Source: Pseudomonas mosselii
GTDB lineage: Bacteria; Pseudomonadota; Gammaproteobacteria; Pseudomonadales; Pseudomonadaceae
Assembly: GCF_003205295.1 (NCBI RefSeq)
Contig: NZ_QJRP01000006.1
Location: 186,001-250,000, forward strand
Direction: 5' to 3'
DNA: 64,000 nucleotides
The notes under the pieces are model-generated. The model worked only from the letters and a program-made list of their open reading frames with translations. It was not told where the DNA came from and searched no databases. This document shows positions 54,247 to 63,156 of the stretch, one piece after another. The translations under genes were made by a program, and so were the position numbers. Positions within the stretch are counted from its first letter, which is position 1. Each line of letters opens with the position of its first letter.

Positions 54247-54288
54247 AGACACGAAAAAGCCGACATGAATGTCGGCTTTTTCGTGTCT
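54247..54288. terminator. Bidirectional terminator between rph and crc
   Basis: Two perfect 20-bp arms (54247-54266 and 54269-54288) contain AAAAAG...CTTTTT, giving A-stem-T on both strands. It can end both the rph and the crc transcripts. Confidence 0.95.
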
Positions 54289-54297
54289 GAACAGCAC

Positions 54298-55077
54298 TCA
54301 GATGGTCAGCGTCCAGTCGTAGTCCACGATCAGTGGCGCATGCTGGGAGAAGCGCGGCTGGCGTGGCAGGCGGGCATTGCGCACAAAGCGGCGCAGGCCT
54401 GGGGTGAGGATCTGGTAGTCGAACCGGTAGCCCAGGTTGAGCATCTCGGCCTGCTCGTTGTCCGGCCACCAGCTGTACTGGTCGCCTTCGCGGCTGACTT
54501 CGCGCAGGGCGTCGACATAGCCCATGTCGCCGACGATGGCGTCCATCCAGGCGCGTTCCGGCGGCAGGAAGCCGACTGACTGCTGGCTGTCGCGCCAGTT
54601 CTTGATGTCGAGCTTCTGCTGCGCCACGTAGAACGAGCCACAGTAGATGTACTCGCGGCGCTTGCGGCGCTGCTTGTCCAGGTACTTGGCGAAATCGTCC
54701 ATCAACTTGAACTTCTGGTTCAAGTCTTCGTCGCCGCTCATGCCCGAAGGCAGCAGCAGGCTGGCAATACTGACTTTGTCGAAATCTGCTTGCAGATAAC
54801 GCCCGTAGCGATCGGCTGTCTCGAAGCCCAGGCCGGTGATGACTGCCTTGGGCTGCATGCGCGAGTACAGTGCCACGCCACCTTGGGTGGGCACCTCCGC
54901 GTCGCAGGCGTAAAGGAAATAGCCATCGAGCTGGAAAGCTGGGTCGTCGAGTTCAAAGGCCGAGGCGCGGGTATCCTGAAGGCAGATGACGTCGGCATTC
55001 TGGGCTTGCAACCAGCTGAGCAATCCACGCTCGGCCGCAGCCTGAATGCCATTTACGTTCACACTGATGATCCGCAT
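54298..55077 (-). CDS. crc: Catabolite repression control protein
   Basis: The 259-residue protein belongs to the exonuclease-endonuclease-phosphatase fold. It begins MRIISVNVNGIQAAAERGLLSWLQAQNADVICLQDTRA and ends with the HAPLIVDYDW motif. Crc has no nuclease activity; it stabilises Hfq on A-rich mRNA targets in catabolite repression (established for Pseudomonas). I use the ATG at 55077; the in-frame start four codons earlier lacks support. It is convergent with rph and divergent from pyrE. Confidence 0.97.
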   Translation of the reverse strand: MRIISVNVNGIQAAAERGLLSWLQAQNADVICLQDTRASAFELDDPAFQLDGYFLYACDAEVPTQGGVALYSRMQPKAVITGLGFETADRYGRYLQADFDKVSIASLLLPSGMSGDEDLNQKFKLMDDFAKYLDKQRRKRREYIYCGSFYVAQQKLDIKNWRDSQQSVGFLPPERAWMDAIVGDMGYVDALREVSREGDQYSWWPDNEQAEMLNLGYRFDYQILTPGLRRFVRNARLPRQPRFSQHAPLIVDYDWTLTI

Positions 55078-55103
55078 AAATGGCCCCAAAAATCTCGTGC
55101 GTG

Positions 55104-55109
55104 TATGAT
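55104..55109. promoter_or_regulatory. Shared -10-like element in the crc/pyrE intergenic region
   Basis: TATGAT on the plus strand (49 bases before pyrE) reads ATCATA on the other strand, with TATCAT overlapping by two bases, so both genes may use this spot. -35 elements are not clear. Confidence 0.35.
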
Positions 55110-55157
55110 ACCCGAGCTCAACACATTTAGCTAAATCCGTGGTGTCCGGGACCTTTC

Positions 55158-55799
55158 ATGCAGCCGTATCAGCGCGACTTCATCCGTTTTGCCATCGATC
55201 GCGGCGTTCTGCGCTTCGGTGAGTTCACCCTGAAATCGGGGCGTACCAGCCCGTACTTCTTCAATGCCGGCCTGTTCAACACAGGTTCCGCGCTGGCCCA
55301 GCTGGGGCGTTGCTACGCGGCGGCCATCGTCGACAGCGAGATCCCCTTCGATGTGCTGTTCGGCCCGGCCTACAAGGGCATTCCCCTGGCGGCGGCCACC
55401 GCCGTGGCCCTGGCCGAACAGCACCAGCTCGACGTGCCGTGGTGCTTCAACCGCAAGGAGGCCAAGGATCACGGCGAGGGCGGCAGCCTGGTCGGCGCCC
55501 CGCTGGCCGGTGACGTGCTGATCATCGACGACGTGATCACCGCCGGTACCGCGATCCGCGAGGTCATGCAAATCATCAACGCCCAGCAGGCCAAGGCTGC
55601 CGGCGTGCTGATCGCGCTGAACCGCGAAGAGCGCGGCAATGGCGAGCTGTCGGCGATCCAGGAAGTCGAACGTGACTTCGGCATTCCGGTGGTCAGCATC
55701 GTCTCGCTGACCCAGGTGCTGGAGTTCCTGGCCGACGATCCGCAGCTCAAGCAGCACCTGCCGGCGGTCGAGGCCTACCGCGCGCAGTACGGTATCTGA
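55158..55799 (+). CDS. pyrE: Orotate phosphoribosyltransferase
   Basis: The 213-residue enzyme makes OMP from orotate and PRPP in pyrimidine synthesis. The PRPP-binding loop is [17 protein letters not shown] (about residues 121-137). Other blocks are the [16 protein letters not shown] start and [17 protein letters not shown] with the flexible loop lysines. It is divergent from crc. Confidence 0.97.
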   Translation: MQPYQRDFIRFAIDRGVLRFGEFTLKSGRTSPYFFNAGLFNTGSALAQLGRCYAAAIVDSEIPFDVLFGPAYKGIPLAAATAVALAEQHQLDVPWCFNRKEAKDHGEGGSLVGAPLAGDVLIIDDVITAGTAIREVMQIINAQQAKAAGVLIALNREERGNGELSAIQEVERDFGIPVVSIVSLTQVLEFLADDPQLKQHLPAVEAYRAQYGI

Positions 55800-55806
55800 C
55801 CGGCCC

Positions 55807-55844
55807 GCATGAAAAAGGCGACCCGAAGGTCGCCTTTTTCATGC
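55807..55844. terminator. Bidirectional terminator after pyrE
   Basis: Perfect 17-bp arms (55807-55823 and 55828-55844) around a CGAA loop, with AAAAAG/CTTTTT on both sides. It serves pyrE and the convergent zinc-ribbon gene. Confidence 0.95.
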
Positions 55845-55851
55845 CTGCGGT

Positions 55852-56058
55852 TCAGCGGCGGTTCGGGTAAGGGTCCTGCACGGCATCACCGACGCCGGTG
55901 AGGATCTTCCAGCCACGCTTGGGGTGGGTGCCGGGGGTAAAGTCAGGGCAGGGCGGCATCGAGGTCTTGCCCTGGTTGGAGTACTTGCGCCCGCAGTCGG
56001 CGCATTCGTAGCTGCCTGCGGAAACATCGCTGCCATATTTGACCAGTTCTTTCTGCAT
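55852..56058 (-). CDS. Small zinc-ribbon protein
   Basis: The 68-residue product (MQKELVKYGSDVSAGSYECADCGRKYSNQGKTSMPPC...) has one CxxC pair (ECADCGRKY) and a third cysteine in MPPCPDF, with His in GTHPK nearby. It is likely a zinc-ribbon protein with incomplete or mixed ligands. Function is unknown. Its start, at 56058, is the only one with normal context; the frame upstream extends into intergenic sequence. Confidence 0.75.
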   Translation of the reverse strand: MQKELVKYGSDVSAGSYECADCGRKYSNQGKTSMPPCPDFTPGTHPKRGWKILTGVGDAVQDPYPNRR

Positions 56059-56158
56059 CGCTGTATCTCCGATGGGGTGGAGTTGGAATGCTAGTCGGCT
56101 GGCAGAGATGCGTGTTGTAGTGCCTGTCCGTGCTGGCGGTAGGATATTTCCGAACGGC

Positions 56159-56186
56159 AAAAAAAAGGCGGCCCTAGGGCCGCCTG
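56159..56186 (-). terminator. Terminator of the lipoprotein cassette region, upstream of the zinc-ribbon gene
   Basis: On the minus strand AGGCGGCCCT/AGGGCCGCCT (56166-56185) forms a perfect 10-bp stem followed by eight T, just after the DUF799-like gene. Confidence 0.92.
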
Positions 56187-56195
56187 CGCGTCGTG

Positions 56196-56855
56196 TCAGT
56201 CTGTGCCGTACTTCGGCGAACGTGGCCCGTAGAGGATCCCGCCATTCGGGTAGGGTGTCAGCAGGCGTGCGCTGGTCATCCCGGCGATCGGGTAGCCGGC
56301 GTCATCCTGCACGCTGCTGATGATCTGGTTGATGGCCGCCGCCACCAGCATGCCGATCAGACCACCCTGGTTCTGCTTGCCTTCCTCGCTGGAGGCCGTG
56401 GCGCTGCCTGTCCACAAGGTGGCACCGGTCTTCAGGTCGACCAGTTTGGCGCTCGCGGTAACGATGGTCGCGCTGCTCAGCACCATGTAACGGGTGCCGT
56501 AGTCGCTGACGGTCACGTACAGGCCGGCGTCGGCGCCGAAGATCTCGTTCAGCTTGGCCGTGGGCAGCTGGTGGATATCGGCCGGCGTGGTCAGGCCGTT
56601 CTGGCGGAAGGTTTCATCCACCAGCGCCACCGGCATCACGTAGTAGCCGGCCTCGGCCAGCGGATAGGTGACCTGGGACAGCATGCTGTAGGTGGCCTTG
56701 ACGTCGGGCGACTCGTTCAGCGGCGGCAGGATCAGGATCGACTTCGGTCGGCTCTGCTTGTAGGCCGAATAGTCGATGCTCTTGCGTTCGGCGCAGCCGG
56801 CGAACAGGGCCAGCACGCAGGCGCCGACGATCAGTTGGGTCAGGCGCTTGATCAT
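56196..56855 (-). CDS. DUF799-type lipoprotein (GNA1162-like)
   Basis: The 219-residue product has a lipoprotein signal (MIKRLTQLIVGACVLALFAGCAERK, lipobox FAGC). The mature domain has KSILILPPLNESPDVKATYSMLSQVTYPLAEAGYYVMPVALVDETFRQNGL, which matches the GNA1162/DUF799 family, then YVTVSDYGTRYMVLSSATIVTASAKLVDLKTGATLW. The fold is related to TolB-N and CsgG-type assembly domains (family knowledge). It overlaps the preceding gene by four bases and is the third of a three-gene operon. Confidence 0.9.
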   Translation of the reverse strand: MIKRLTQLIVGACVLALFAGCAERKSIDYSAYKQSRPKSILILPPLNESPDVKATYSMLSQVTYPLAEAGYYVMPVALVDETFRQNGLTTPADIHQLPTAKLNEIFGADAGLYVTVSDYGTRYMVLSSATIVTASAKLVDLKTGATLWTGSATASSEEGKQNQGGLIGMLVAAAINQIISSVQDDAGYPIAGMTSARLLTPYPNGGILYGPRSPKYGTD

Positions 56856-57220
56856 TGCTTGGCTCCCTTGCTGGCATTGCTCATCAGGAAGTCCATGTAG
56901 GCCGCCGATTCGGGGAACAGCGCTTTTTCGGTACGGAACTGCTGGATCATCTGGTCATCCTTGCCCAGGCTGGAGTACAGCAGGCCCAGCTGCGCGTGGT
57001 AGCCCGGCGGCACGGCGCCGTTCTTGGCCTTGATCTTCTCCAGGTCGCGCTCCAGGGCGGTGGCCTGTTCTTCCTTGGCGTCACCCTTGAGGTAGCCGTA
57101 TACCTGGGGCTGGTAGCTTTCCCACTGGTACAGGGTCTTGGGCGAATTGCAGCCGGCCAGCAGGACGCTGCCCAGCAGTAACCCGGCGACGGTGCGCCAG
57201 GCCGTGTAGGTGATGCTCAT
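56852..57220 (-). CDS. DUF4810-type lipoprotein
   Basis: The 122-residue product has a lipoprotein signal (VAGLLLGSVLLAGCNSP, lipobox LAGC). The mature part is a helical, tetratricopeptide-like module (TLYQWESYQPQVYGYLKGDAKEEQATALERDLEKIKAKNGAVPPGYHAQLGLLYSSLGKDDQMIQQFRTEKALFPES). Together with its neighbours it fits the DUF4810 family. It lies 30 bases after the CsgG-like gene and overlaps the next by four bases. Confidence 0.88.
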   Translation of the reverse strand: MSITYTAWRTVAGLLLGSVLLAGCNSPKTLYQWESYQPQVYGYLKGDAKEEQATALERDLEKIKAKNGAVPPGYHAQLGLLYSSLGKDDQMIQQFRTEKALFPESAAYMDFLMSNASKGAKQ

Positions 57221-57250
57221 CGAACGGTCTTCCTTGTCGTGTTGTGCTTG

Positions 57251-57931
57251 TTATTGCGCTTGTGGTTTCCACTGGCCGCTTTCGACTGCGCCCACCAGTT
57301 TGTTGACGGCTTCGCGCATGGCCAGGTCGAGCACTTTGCCGTTGAGGGTCGAGTCGTAGCTGGCGGTGCCGCCGAAGCCGATGACTTCACGGTTGGACAG
57401 GGCGTATTCACCGGCGCCCTGGCTCGAATAGACCACTTCGGAGGTGCTGATGTTGACGATGTTCAGGGCGACCTTGGCGTAGGCGATCTGGGTCTTGCCG
57501 CGGCCGAGGATGCCGAACAGCTGGTGATCGCCGACCTCTTTGCGGCCGAACTCGGTAACGTCGCCGGTCACCACGAAGTCGGCGCCCTTCAGGCGCTGGG
57601 CCTGACCCTTGATGGCCGCTTCCTGCTGGATTTCGCCCATGTTGTCGCGGTCCAGCACGTTGAAGCGGTTGGTCTGCTGCAGGTGGGTAATCAGGATGGT
57701 CTTGGCCTGGCCGCCGAGGCGGTCGACGCCGTCGGAGAAGATGCCGCGCATATAGCTGGAGCGGTTGTCGAACTTGCCCACGGCGATCGGCGTGCGCACG
57801 CCGCTGTAGGGGCGGCTGACGCTTTCGACCTGTTGCACGGCAACAGCGGTGGAGGTTTCGGTGGCACAGCCGGCGATGGACCCGACAGCCAGGGCGGCTG
57901 CCAGCACGAGTCCTTGTGATGCGTATTTCAC
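57251..57931 (-). CDS. CsgG/HfaB-like outer-membrane lipoprotein
   Basis: The 226-residue product has a lipoprotein signal (LVLAAALAVGSIAGCATET, lipobox IAGC). Its body shows the CsgG-family core: IAVGKFDNRSSYMRGIFSDGVDRLGGQAKTILITHLQQTNRFNVLDRDNM, KGADFVVTGDVTEFG and VALNIVNISTSEVVYSSQGAGEYALSNREVIG. CsgG forms a secretion pore for curli; here no curli subunit gene is near, and the protein may instead be the assembly or anchoring part of a trans-envelope complex. First gene of the three-gene cassette. Confidence 0.9.
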   Translation of the reverse strand: MKYASQGLVLAAALAVGSIAGCATETSTAVAVQQVESVSRPYSGVRTPIAVGKFDNRSSYMRGIFSDGVDRLGGQAKTILITHLQQTNRFNVLDRDNMGEIQQEAAIKGQAQRLKGADFVVTGDVTEFGRKEVGDHQLFGILGRGKTQIAYAKVALNIVNISTSEVVYSSQGAGEYALSNREVIGFGGTASYDSTLNGKVLDLAMREAVNKLVGAVESGQWKPQAQ

Positions 57932-58073
57932 GCGTGTTCTCCAGGTAAATAGAAACTATTCGCAACGAGTGAGCTTGCTGTCACGTTGTTTCGGCAGTCT
58001 ACCGGGATTCTTGATGGTCAAACATGAAGGTTGATGGCCATGAGCCATCTTCCTGGGTGGCGAGGGGGGGACG

Positions 58074-58122
58074 CATCGCGGGGCAGGCCTGCTCCCAGGT
58101 GGGAGCGGGCCTGCCCCGCGAT
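58074..58122. repeat. REP pair, family A variant, tight
   Basis: Two inverted units meet with almost no spacer ('gcggggcaggcctgctccca' then 'tgggagcgggcctgccccgc'). Confidence 0.92.
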
Positions 58123-58137
58123 AGGATTACAGCTGGA

Positions 58138-59073
<936 letters not shown>

Positions 59074-60471
59074 TCAGAACGGCAGTTGCAGGCCGGGTTG
59101 GACCCGCAGCAACTGCGTGCGGAATACAGCCTTGATTCGGTCGAGCTCTGCCGCGCTGTCGGCCTCGAAGCGCAGCACCAGCACCGGCGTGGTGTTGGAG
59201 GCGCGGACCAGGCCCCAGCCGTGGGGATAGTCGACCCGCACACCATCGATGGTGGTCAGGTTGGCTTCGCCCCAGTCGGCGTCGCGTTGCAGTGCATCAA
59301 TGATGCTGAATTTACCCTCGTCGGTCACATCAATGTTGATTTCCGGCGTGGAAATATCATTGGGGAACGCGGCGAACAGGCTTTCGGCATCCTGCCCGGC
59401 CTTGCTGAGGATCTCCAGCAGGCGCGCGGCGCTGTAGATGCCGTCGTCGAAACCGTACCAGCGTTCCTTGATGAAGATGTGTCCGCTCATCTCGCCGGCC
59501 AGAAGCGAGCCGGTCTGCTTCATCTTCTTCTTGATCAGCGAGTGGCCGGTCTTCCACATCAGCGCACGGCCACCGTGCTGCTCGATCAGCGGGGTCAGGC
59601 GGCGGGTGCATTTGACGTCGAAGATGATCTCGGCGCCCGGGTTGCGCGACAGCACGTCCTGGGCGAACAGCATCAGCAGGCGGTCGGGGTAGACGATGCT
59701 GCCGGTGTTGGTCACCACGCCGACGCGGTCGCCGTCGCCGTCGAAGGCCAGGCCGATGTCGGCACCGGTCTCTTTCACCTTGGCGATCAGGTCTTCCAGG
59801 TTCTCGGGCTTGCCCGGGTCCGGGTGATGGTTGGGGAAGTTACCGTCGACCTCGCAGAACAGCGGGATGACGTCGCAGCCCAGGGCCTCGATCAGTTGCG
59901 GGGCGACCACGCCGGCGGCGCCGTTGCCGCAGTCGACCACCACCTTCAGGCGCTTGGCCAGTTTCACGTCGGCGGTGATCTGCTGGAAGTAGCGGTCGAG
60001 GATCTCGACCTTTTCCACGTGGCCTTCGCCGCGGGTCAGGTCGTTGGTCTTCAGGCGCGTCAGCAGGGCCTGGATCTGTTCGTTGGCCAGGGTGTCGCCG
60101 GCGATGACGATCTTGAATCCGTTGTAGTCCGACGGGTTGTGGCTGCCGGTGAGCATCACCCCCGACTTGCCGGCCAGCACGTTGGCGGCGTAGTACAGCG
60201 CCGGGGTCGGCACCAGGCCGACATCGCTGACCTGGCAACCGGCGTCGGCCAGGCCTTTGATCAGTTGCTCGACCAGCATCGGGCCGGACAGGCGGCCATC
60301 GCGGCCGACCGAGATCTGCGGCTCGCCCTGGGCGAGGGTCTGGGCGCCGATGGCGCGACCGATCCAGTAGGCGGTCTCGGCATGCAGGGTCTTGCCGACC
60401 ACGCCACGGATGTCATAGGCGCGGAAGATGCTGTCGGGCAGTGCGGGGACCAGCTGGGCCATGTCGTTCAT
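59074..60471 (-). CDS. algC: Phosphomannomutase/phosphoglucomutase
   Basis: The 465-residue enzyme has the four-domain layout: active-site serine in GVMLTGSHNPSDYNGFKIV, metal loop in GLAFDGDGDRVGVV, sugar-binding AGEMSGHIFIKERW, and the C-terminal RASNTTPVLVLRFEAD. It supplies activated mannose and glucose for exopolysaccharide, LPS and rhamnolipid. I use the ATG at 60471 (MNDMAQL); an ATG five codons earlier and one three codons later are possible. The argB gene follows 30 bases later. Confidence 0.95.
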   Translation of the reverse strand: MNDMAQLVPALPDSIFRAYDIRGVVGKTLHAETAYWIGRAIGAQTLAQGEPQISVGRDGRLSGPMLVEQLIKGLADAGCQVSDVGLVPTPALYYAANVLAGKSGVMLTGSHNPSDYNGFKIVIAGDTLANEQIQALLTRLKTNDLTRGEGHVEKVEILDRYFQQITADVKLAKRLKVVVDCGNGAAGVVAPQLIEALGCDVIPLFCEVDGNFPNHHPDPGKPENLEDLIAKVKETGADIGLAFDGDGDRVGVVTNTGSIVYPDRLLMLFAQDVLSRNPGAEIIFDVKCTRRLTPLIEQHGGRALMWKTGHSLIKKKMKQTGSLLAGEMSGHIFIKERWYGFDDGIYSAARLLEILSKAGQDAESLFAAFPNDISTPEINIDVTDEGKFSIIDALQRDADWGEANLTTIDGVRVDYPHGWGLVRASNTTPVLVLRFEADSAAELDRIKAVFRTQLLRVQPGLQLPF

Positions 60472-60581
60472 CTCTGGGGACTCCATAAGTCAAAGGCTTT
60501 TGGGCAAGCGCAAACTGAACGGTAGGACGACGGTTTCGCCAGAGAGTTCGCCATCCATGGCCCGAGCGGTCTGCTGTCGGC

Positions 60582-61037
60582 TCAGCGGGTGCCGGAGTGA
60601 CCGAAGCCGCCGGCACCGCGCTGGGTCTCGTCGAACTGCTCGACGATGTCGAAGTGCGCCTGCACCACCGGCACTAGGATCAGCTGGGCGATGCGCTCGC
60701 CGACGGTGATGGTGAACGGCGTGTTGCCGCGGTTCCAGCAGGAGACCATCAGCTCGCCCTGGTAGTCCGAGTCGATCAGGCCGACCAGGTTGCCCAGCAC
60801 GATGCCGTGCTTATGGCCCAGGCCCGAACGCGGCAGGATCATGGCCGCCAGGCCCGGGTCGCCGATGTACACCGACAGGCCGGTGGGAATCAGCAGGGTC
60901 TGGCCTGGCTCGAGGACGGTGTCCTCCTTGAGCAGGGCGCGCAGGTCCAGGCCGGCGGAGCCGGGAGTGGCGTACTGCGGCAGGGGGAATTCGGTGCCCA
61001 GGCGTGGGTCGAGGATCTTGGCTTGAAGAGCGTGCAT
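60582..61037 (-). CDS. dut: dUTP diphosphatase
   Basis: The 151-residue enzyme hydrolyses dUTP to dUMP. All five dUTPase motifs are visible: [48 protein letters not shown] and the C-terminal GGFGHSG. It starts 5 bases after coaBC stops; the two are a known pair in many bacteria. Confidence 0.97.
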   Translation of the reverse strand: MHALQAKILDPRLGTEFPLPQYATPGSAGLDLRALLKEDTVLEPGQTLLIPTGLSVYIGDPGLAAMILPRSGLGHKHGIVLGNLVGLIDSDYQGELMVSCWNRGNTPFTITVGERIAQLILVPVVQAHFDIVEQFDETQRGAGGFGHSGTR

Positions 61038-61042
61038 GTAAC

Positions 61043-62254
61043 TTATTGAACCTGGTTGAGCCGTTCGGCGATGAAGGCAACCAGCTGGCGGGCGATCTTG
61101 CCCTTGCTGGTCTGCGCGAAGAGGGTCTGGTGCTGCTGGCGGTCGATCACGGTCAGGGCGTTCTCCTCGCTGTTGAAGCCGATGCTGGGGTTGGCCACAT
61201 CATTGGCGACGATCAGGTCGAGGTTCTTGTCCTTGAGCTTGCGCGTGGCGTAGTCGAGCAGGTGCTCGGTCTCGGCGGCGAAGCCCACGCTGAACGGGCG
61301 ATCAGGCCGGCCGGCAATGGTCGCAAGGATATCGGGATTGCGCACCATCTGCAGCAGCATGCCGTCGCCTGTGGTGGGATCCTTCTTGAGCTTCTGTGGG
61401 GCGACGACTTCCGGACGGTAGTCCGCCACCGCGGCCGAGGCGATGAACAGGTCGCAGGGCATGGCTGACTCGCAGGCCGCGAGCATGTCCCGCGCGCTGA
61501 CCACGTCGATGCGGCTGACCCGGTCGGGCGTCTGCAGGTGCACGGGGCCGGTGACGAGGGTCACCCGGGCCCCGGCTTCGGCGGCGGCCTCGGCCAGGGC
61601 GAAGCCCATCTTCCCTGAACTATGGTTGGTGATGTAGCGCACCGGGTCGATGTTCTCTTGGGTCGGCCCGGCGGTGATCAGCACGTGCTTGCCGGTAAGG
61701 GCCTGGCGCTTGAAGCTCTCGGCGGCGCACCAGGCCAGGTCCGTGGCTTCCAGCATGCGGCCCAGGCCGACGTCGCCACAGGCCTGGCTGCCGGAGGCCG
61801 GGCCGAACACCTGGATGCCGCGACTCTTGAGCAGCTCGAGGTTGGCCTGCGTGGCCGGATCGCGCCACATCGCCTGGTTCATCGCCGGAGCGACGGCCAC
61901 GGTGGCGTCGGTGGCCAGCACCAGGGTGGTCAGCAGGTCGTCTGCCATGCCCTGGGCCATGCGCGCCATCAGGTCGGCGGTGGCCGGGGCGATCAGCACC
62001 AGGTCGGCCCACTTGGCCAGCTCGATATGGCCCATGGCCGCTTCGGCGGCGGGGTCGAGCAGGTCCATGTGCACCGGGTGGCCGGATAGCGCCTGCAGCG
62101 TGAGCGGGGTGATGAACTCGGCGCCACCCCGGGTCATGACCACGCGCACCTGCGCGCCGTGTTCCAGGAGTCGGCGAATCAGCTCGGCGCTCTTGTAGGC
62201 GGCGATGCCGCCACCGACGCCGAGAACGATGCGCTTGCGATACAACCGCTGCAT
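61043..62254 (-). CDS. coaBC: Bifunctional phosphopantothenoylcysteine decarboxylase/synthetase
   Basis: The 403-residue protein has an N-terminal flavin-dependent decarboxylase (CoaC) part: [19 protein letters not shown], the catalytic-histidine segment [20 protein letters not shown] and [13 protein letters not shown] with the conserved cysteine. The C-terminal CoaB part begins near residue 190 with [26 protein letters not shown] and has the conserved KLKK later. It makes 4'-phosphopantetheine for CoA. It is divergent from radC. Confidence 0.97.
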   Translation of the reverse strand: MQRLYRKRIVLGVGGGIAAYKSAELIRRLLEHGAQVRVVMTRGGAEFITPLTLQALSGHPVHMDLLDPAAEAAMGHIELAKWADLVLIAPATADLMARMAQGMADDLLTTLVLATDATVAVAPAMNQAMWRDPATQANLELLKSRGIQVFGPASGSQACGDVGLGRMLEATDLAWCAAESFKRQALTGKHVLITAGPTQENIDPVRYITNHSSGKMGFALAEAAAEAGARVTLVTGPVHLQTPDRVSRIDVVSARDMLAACESAMPCDLFIASAAVADYRPEVVAPQKLKKDPTTGDGMLLQMVRNPDILATIAGRPDRPFSVGFAAETEHLLDYATRKLKDKNLDLIVANDVANPSIGFNSEENALTVIDRQQHQTLFAQTSKGKIARQLVAFIAERLNQVQ

Positions 62255-62381
62255 AGGCCTTGCCTTATTCCAGTGAAAGCGGGTGGCGACGATAGCTGCC
62301 TGCGGCAGATCGTCGCATTTTCGAAGCGAACTAGATTAACACAGCGCCCAAATGGGCCGTAGTGGCAGGCGAGGAGGGGAA

Positions 62382-63062
62382 ATGAACATCAGGGAGTGGC
62401 CGGCTGAAGAGCGGCCGAGGGAGAAGTTGTTGCAGCGCGGGGCGGCGATCCTTTCGGACGCGGAGTTGCTGGCCGTGCTGCTGGGGTCTGGGGTTGCCGG
62501 GCGCAATGTGCTCGATCTGGCCCGTGGCCTGTTGACGAAGTTCGGCGGGCTTCGGCCGTTCCTCGAGGCGGATCGGACCAAGGTGCTGCGCGAGCCAGGC
62601 CTGGGGCCGGTGAGGTATGCGCAGATGCAGGCATTACTGGAGATTGGCAGGCGCTACTTGGACGAGCATATCGAGCGCGCGTCGGTCCTGGAGAGTCCGG
62701 CCTCGGTGAGACGTTATCTCAAGTCCATGCTGCGGCACGAGTCCAGCGAGGTGTTCGGCTGCTTGTTTCTGGACACCAAGCACCGACCGCTGGCGTTCGA
62801 GATACTGTTCCGCGGCACCATCGACCGCGCGAGCATCTATCCCCGCGAGGTCGTGCGCCGGTCATTGCTGCACAACGCGGCGGCGCTGATCCTCTGCCAC
62901 AACCATCCGTCGGGCAATTGCGAGCCGAGCCAGGATGACGTGCATCTGACGCTGATGCTCAAGCGATCGCTGGCGCTGATCGATGTGCGGGTGATGGATC
63001 ATGTCATCGTCGGTGATGGCGAGCCGCTGTCGATGCTCGAACATGGGTGGTTGGCGGGTTAG
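62382..63062 (+). CDS. radC: RadC-family JAMM domain protein
   Basis: The 226-residue product has an N-terminal helix-hairpin-helix part (about 20-95; [25 protein letters not shown]) and a C-terminal JAMM-type metal site ([14 protein letters not shown]). The role of RadC in DNA repair is disputed. The ATG at 62382 follows GAGGGGA. It is convergent with the peptide-binding protein gene. Confidence 0.95.
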   Translation: MNIREWPAEERPREKLLQRGAAILSDAELLAVLLGSGVAGRNVLDLARGLLTKFGGLRPFLEADRTKVLREPGLGPVRYAQMQALLEIGRRYLDEHIERASVLESPASVRRYLKSMLRHESSEVFGCLFLDTKHRPLAFEILFRGTIDRASIYPREVVRRSLLHNAAALILCHNHPSGNCEPSQDDVHLTLMLKRSLALIDVRVMDHVIVGDGEPLSMLEHGWLAG

Positions 63063-63080
63063 TCGTGGGCAAGCTGCACC

Positions 63081-63156
63081 GGCCTCTTCGCGGGTAAACC
63101 CGCTCCCACAGGATTTGCGCGTAACCTGTGGGAGCGGGTTTACCCGCGAAAAGGCC
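63081..63156. repeat. REP pair, family A
   Basis: Inverted 'gcgggtaaacccgctcccaca' units between convergent genes; the right unit ends right at the stop of the next gene. Confidence 0.92.
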
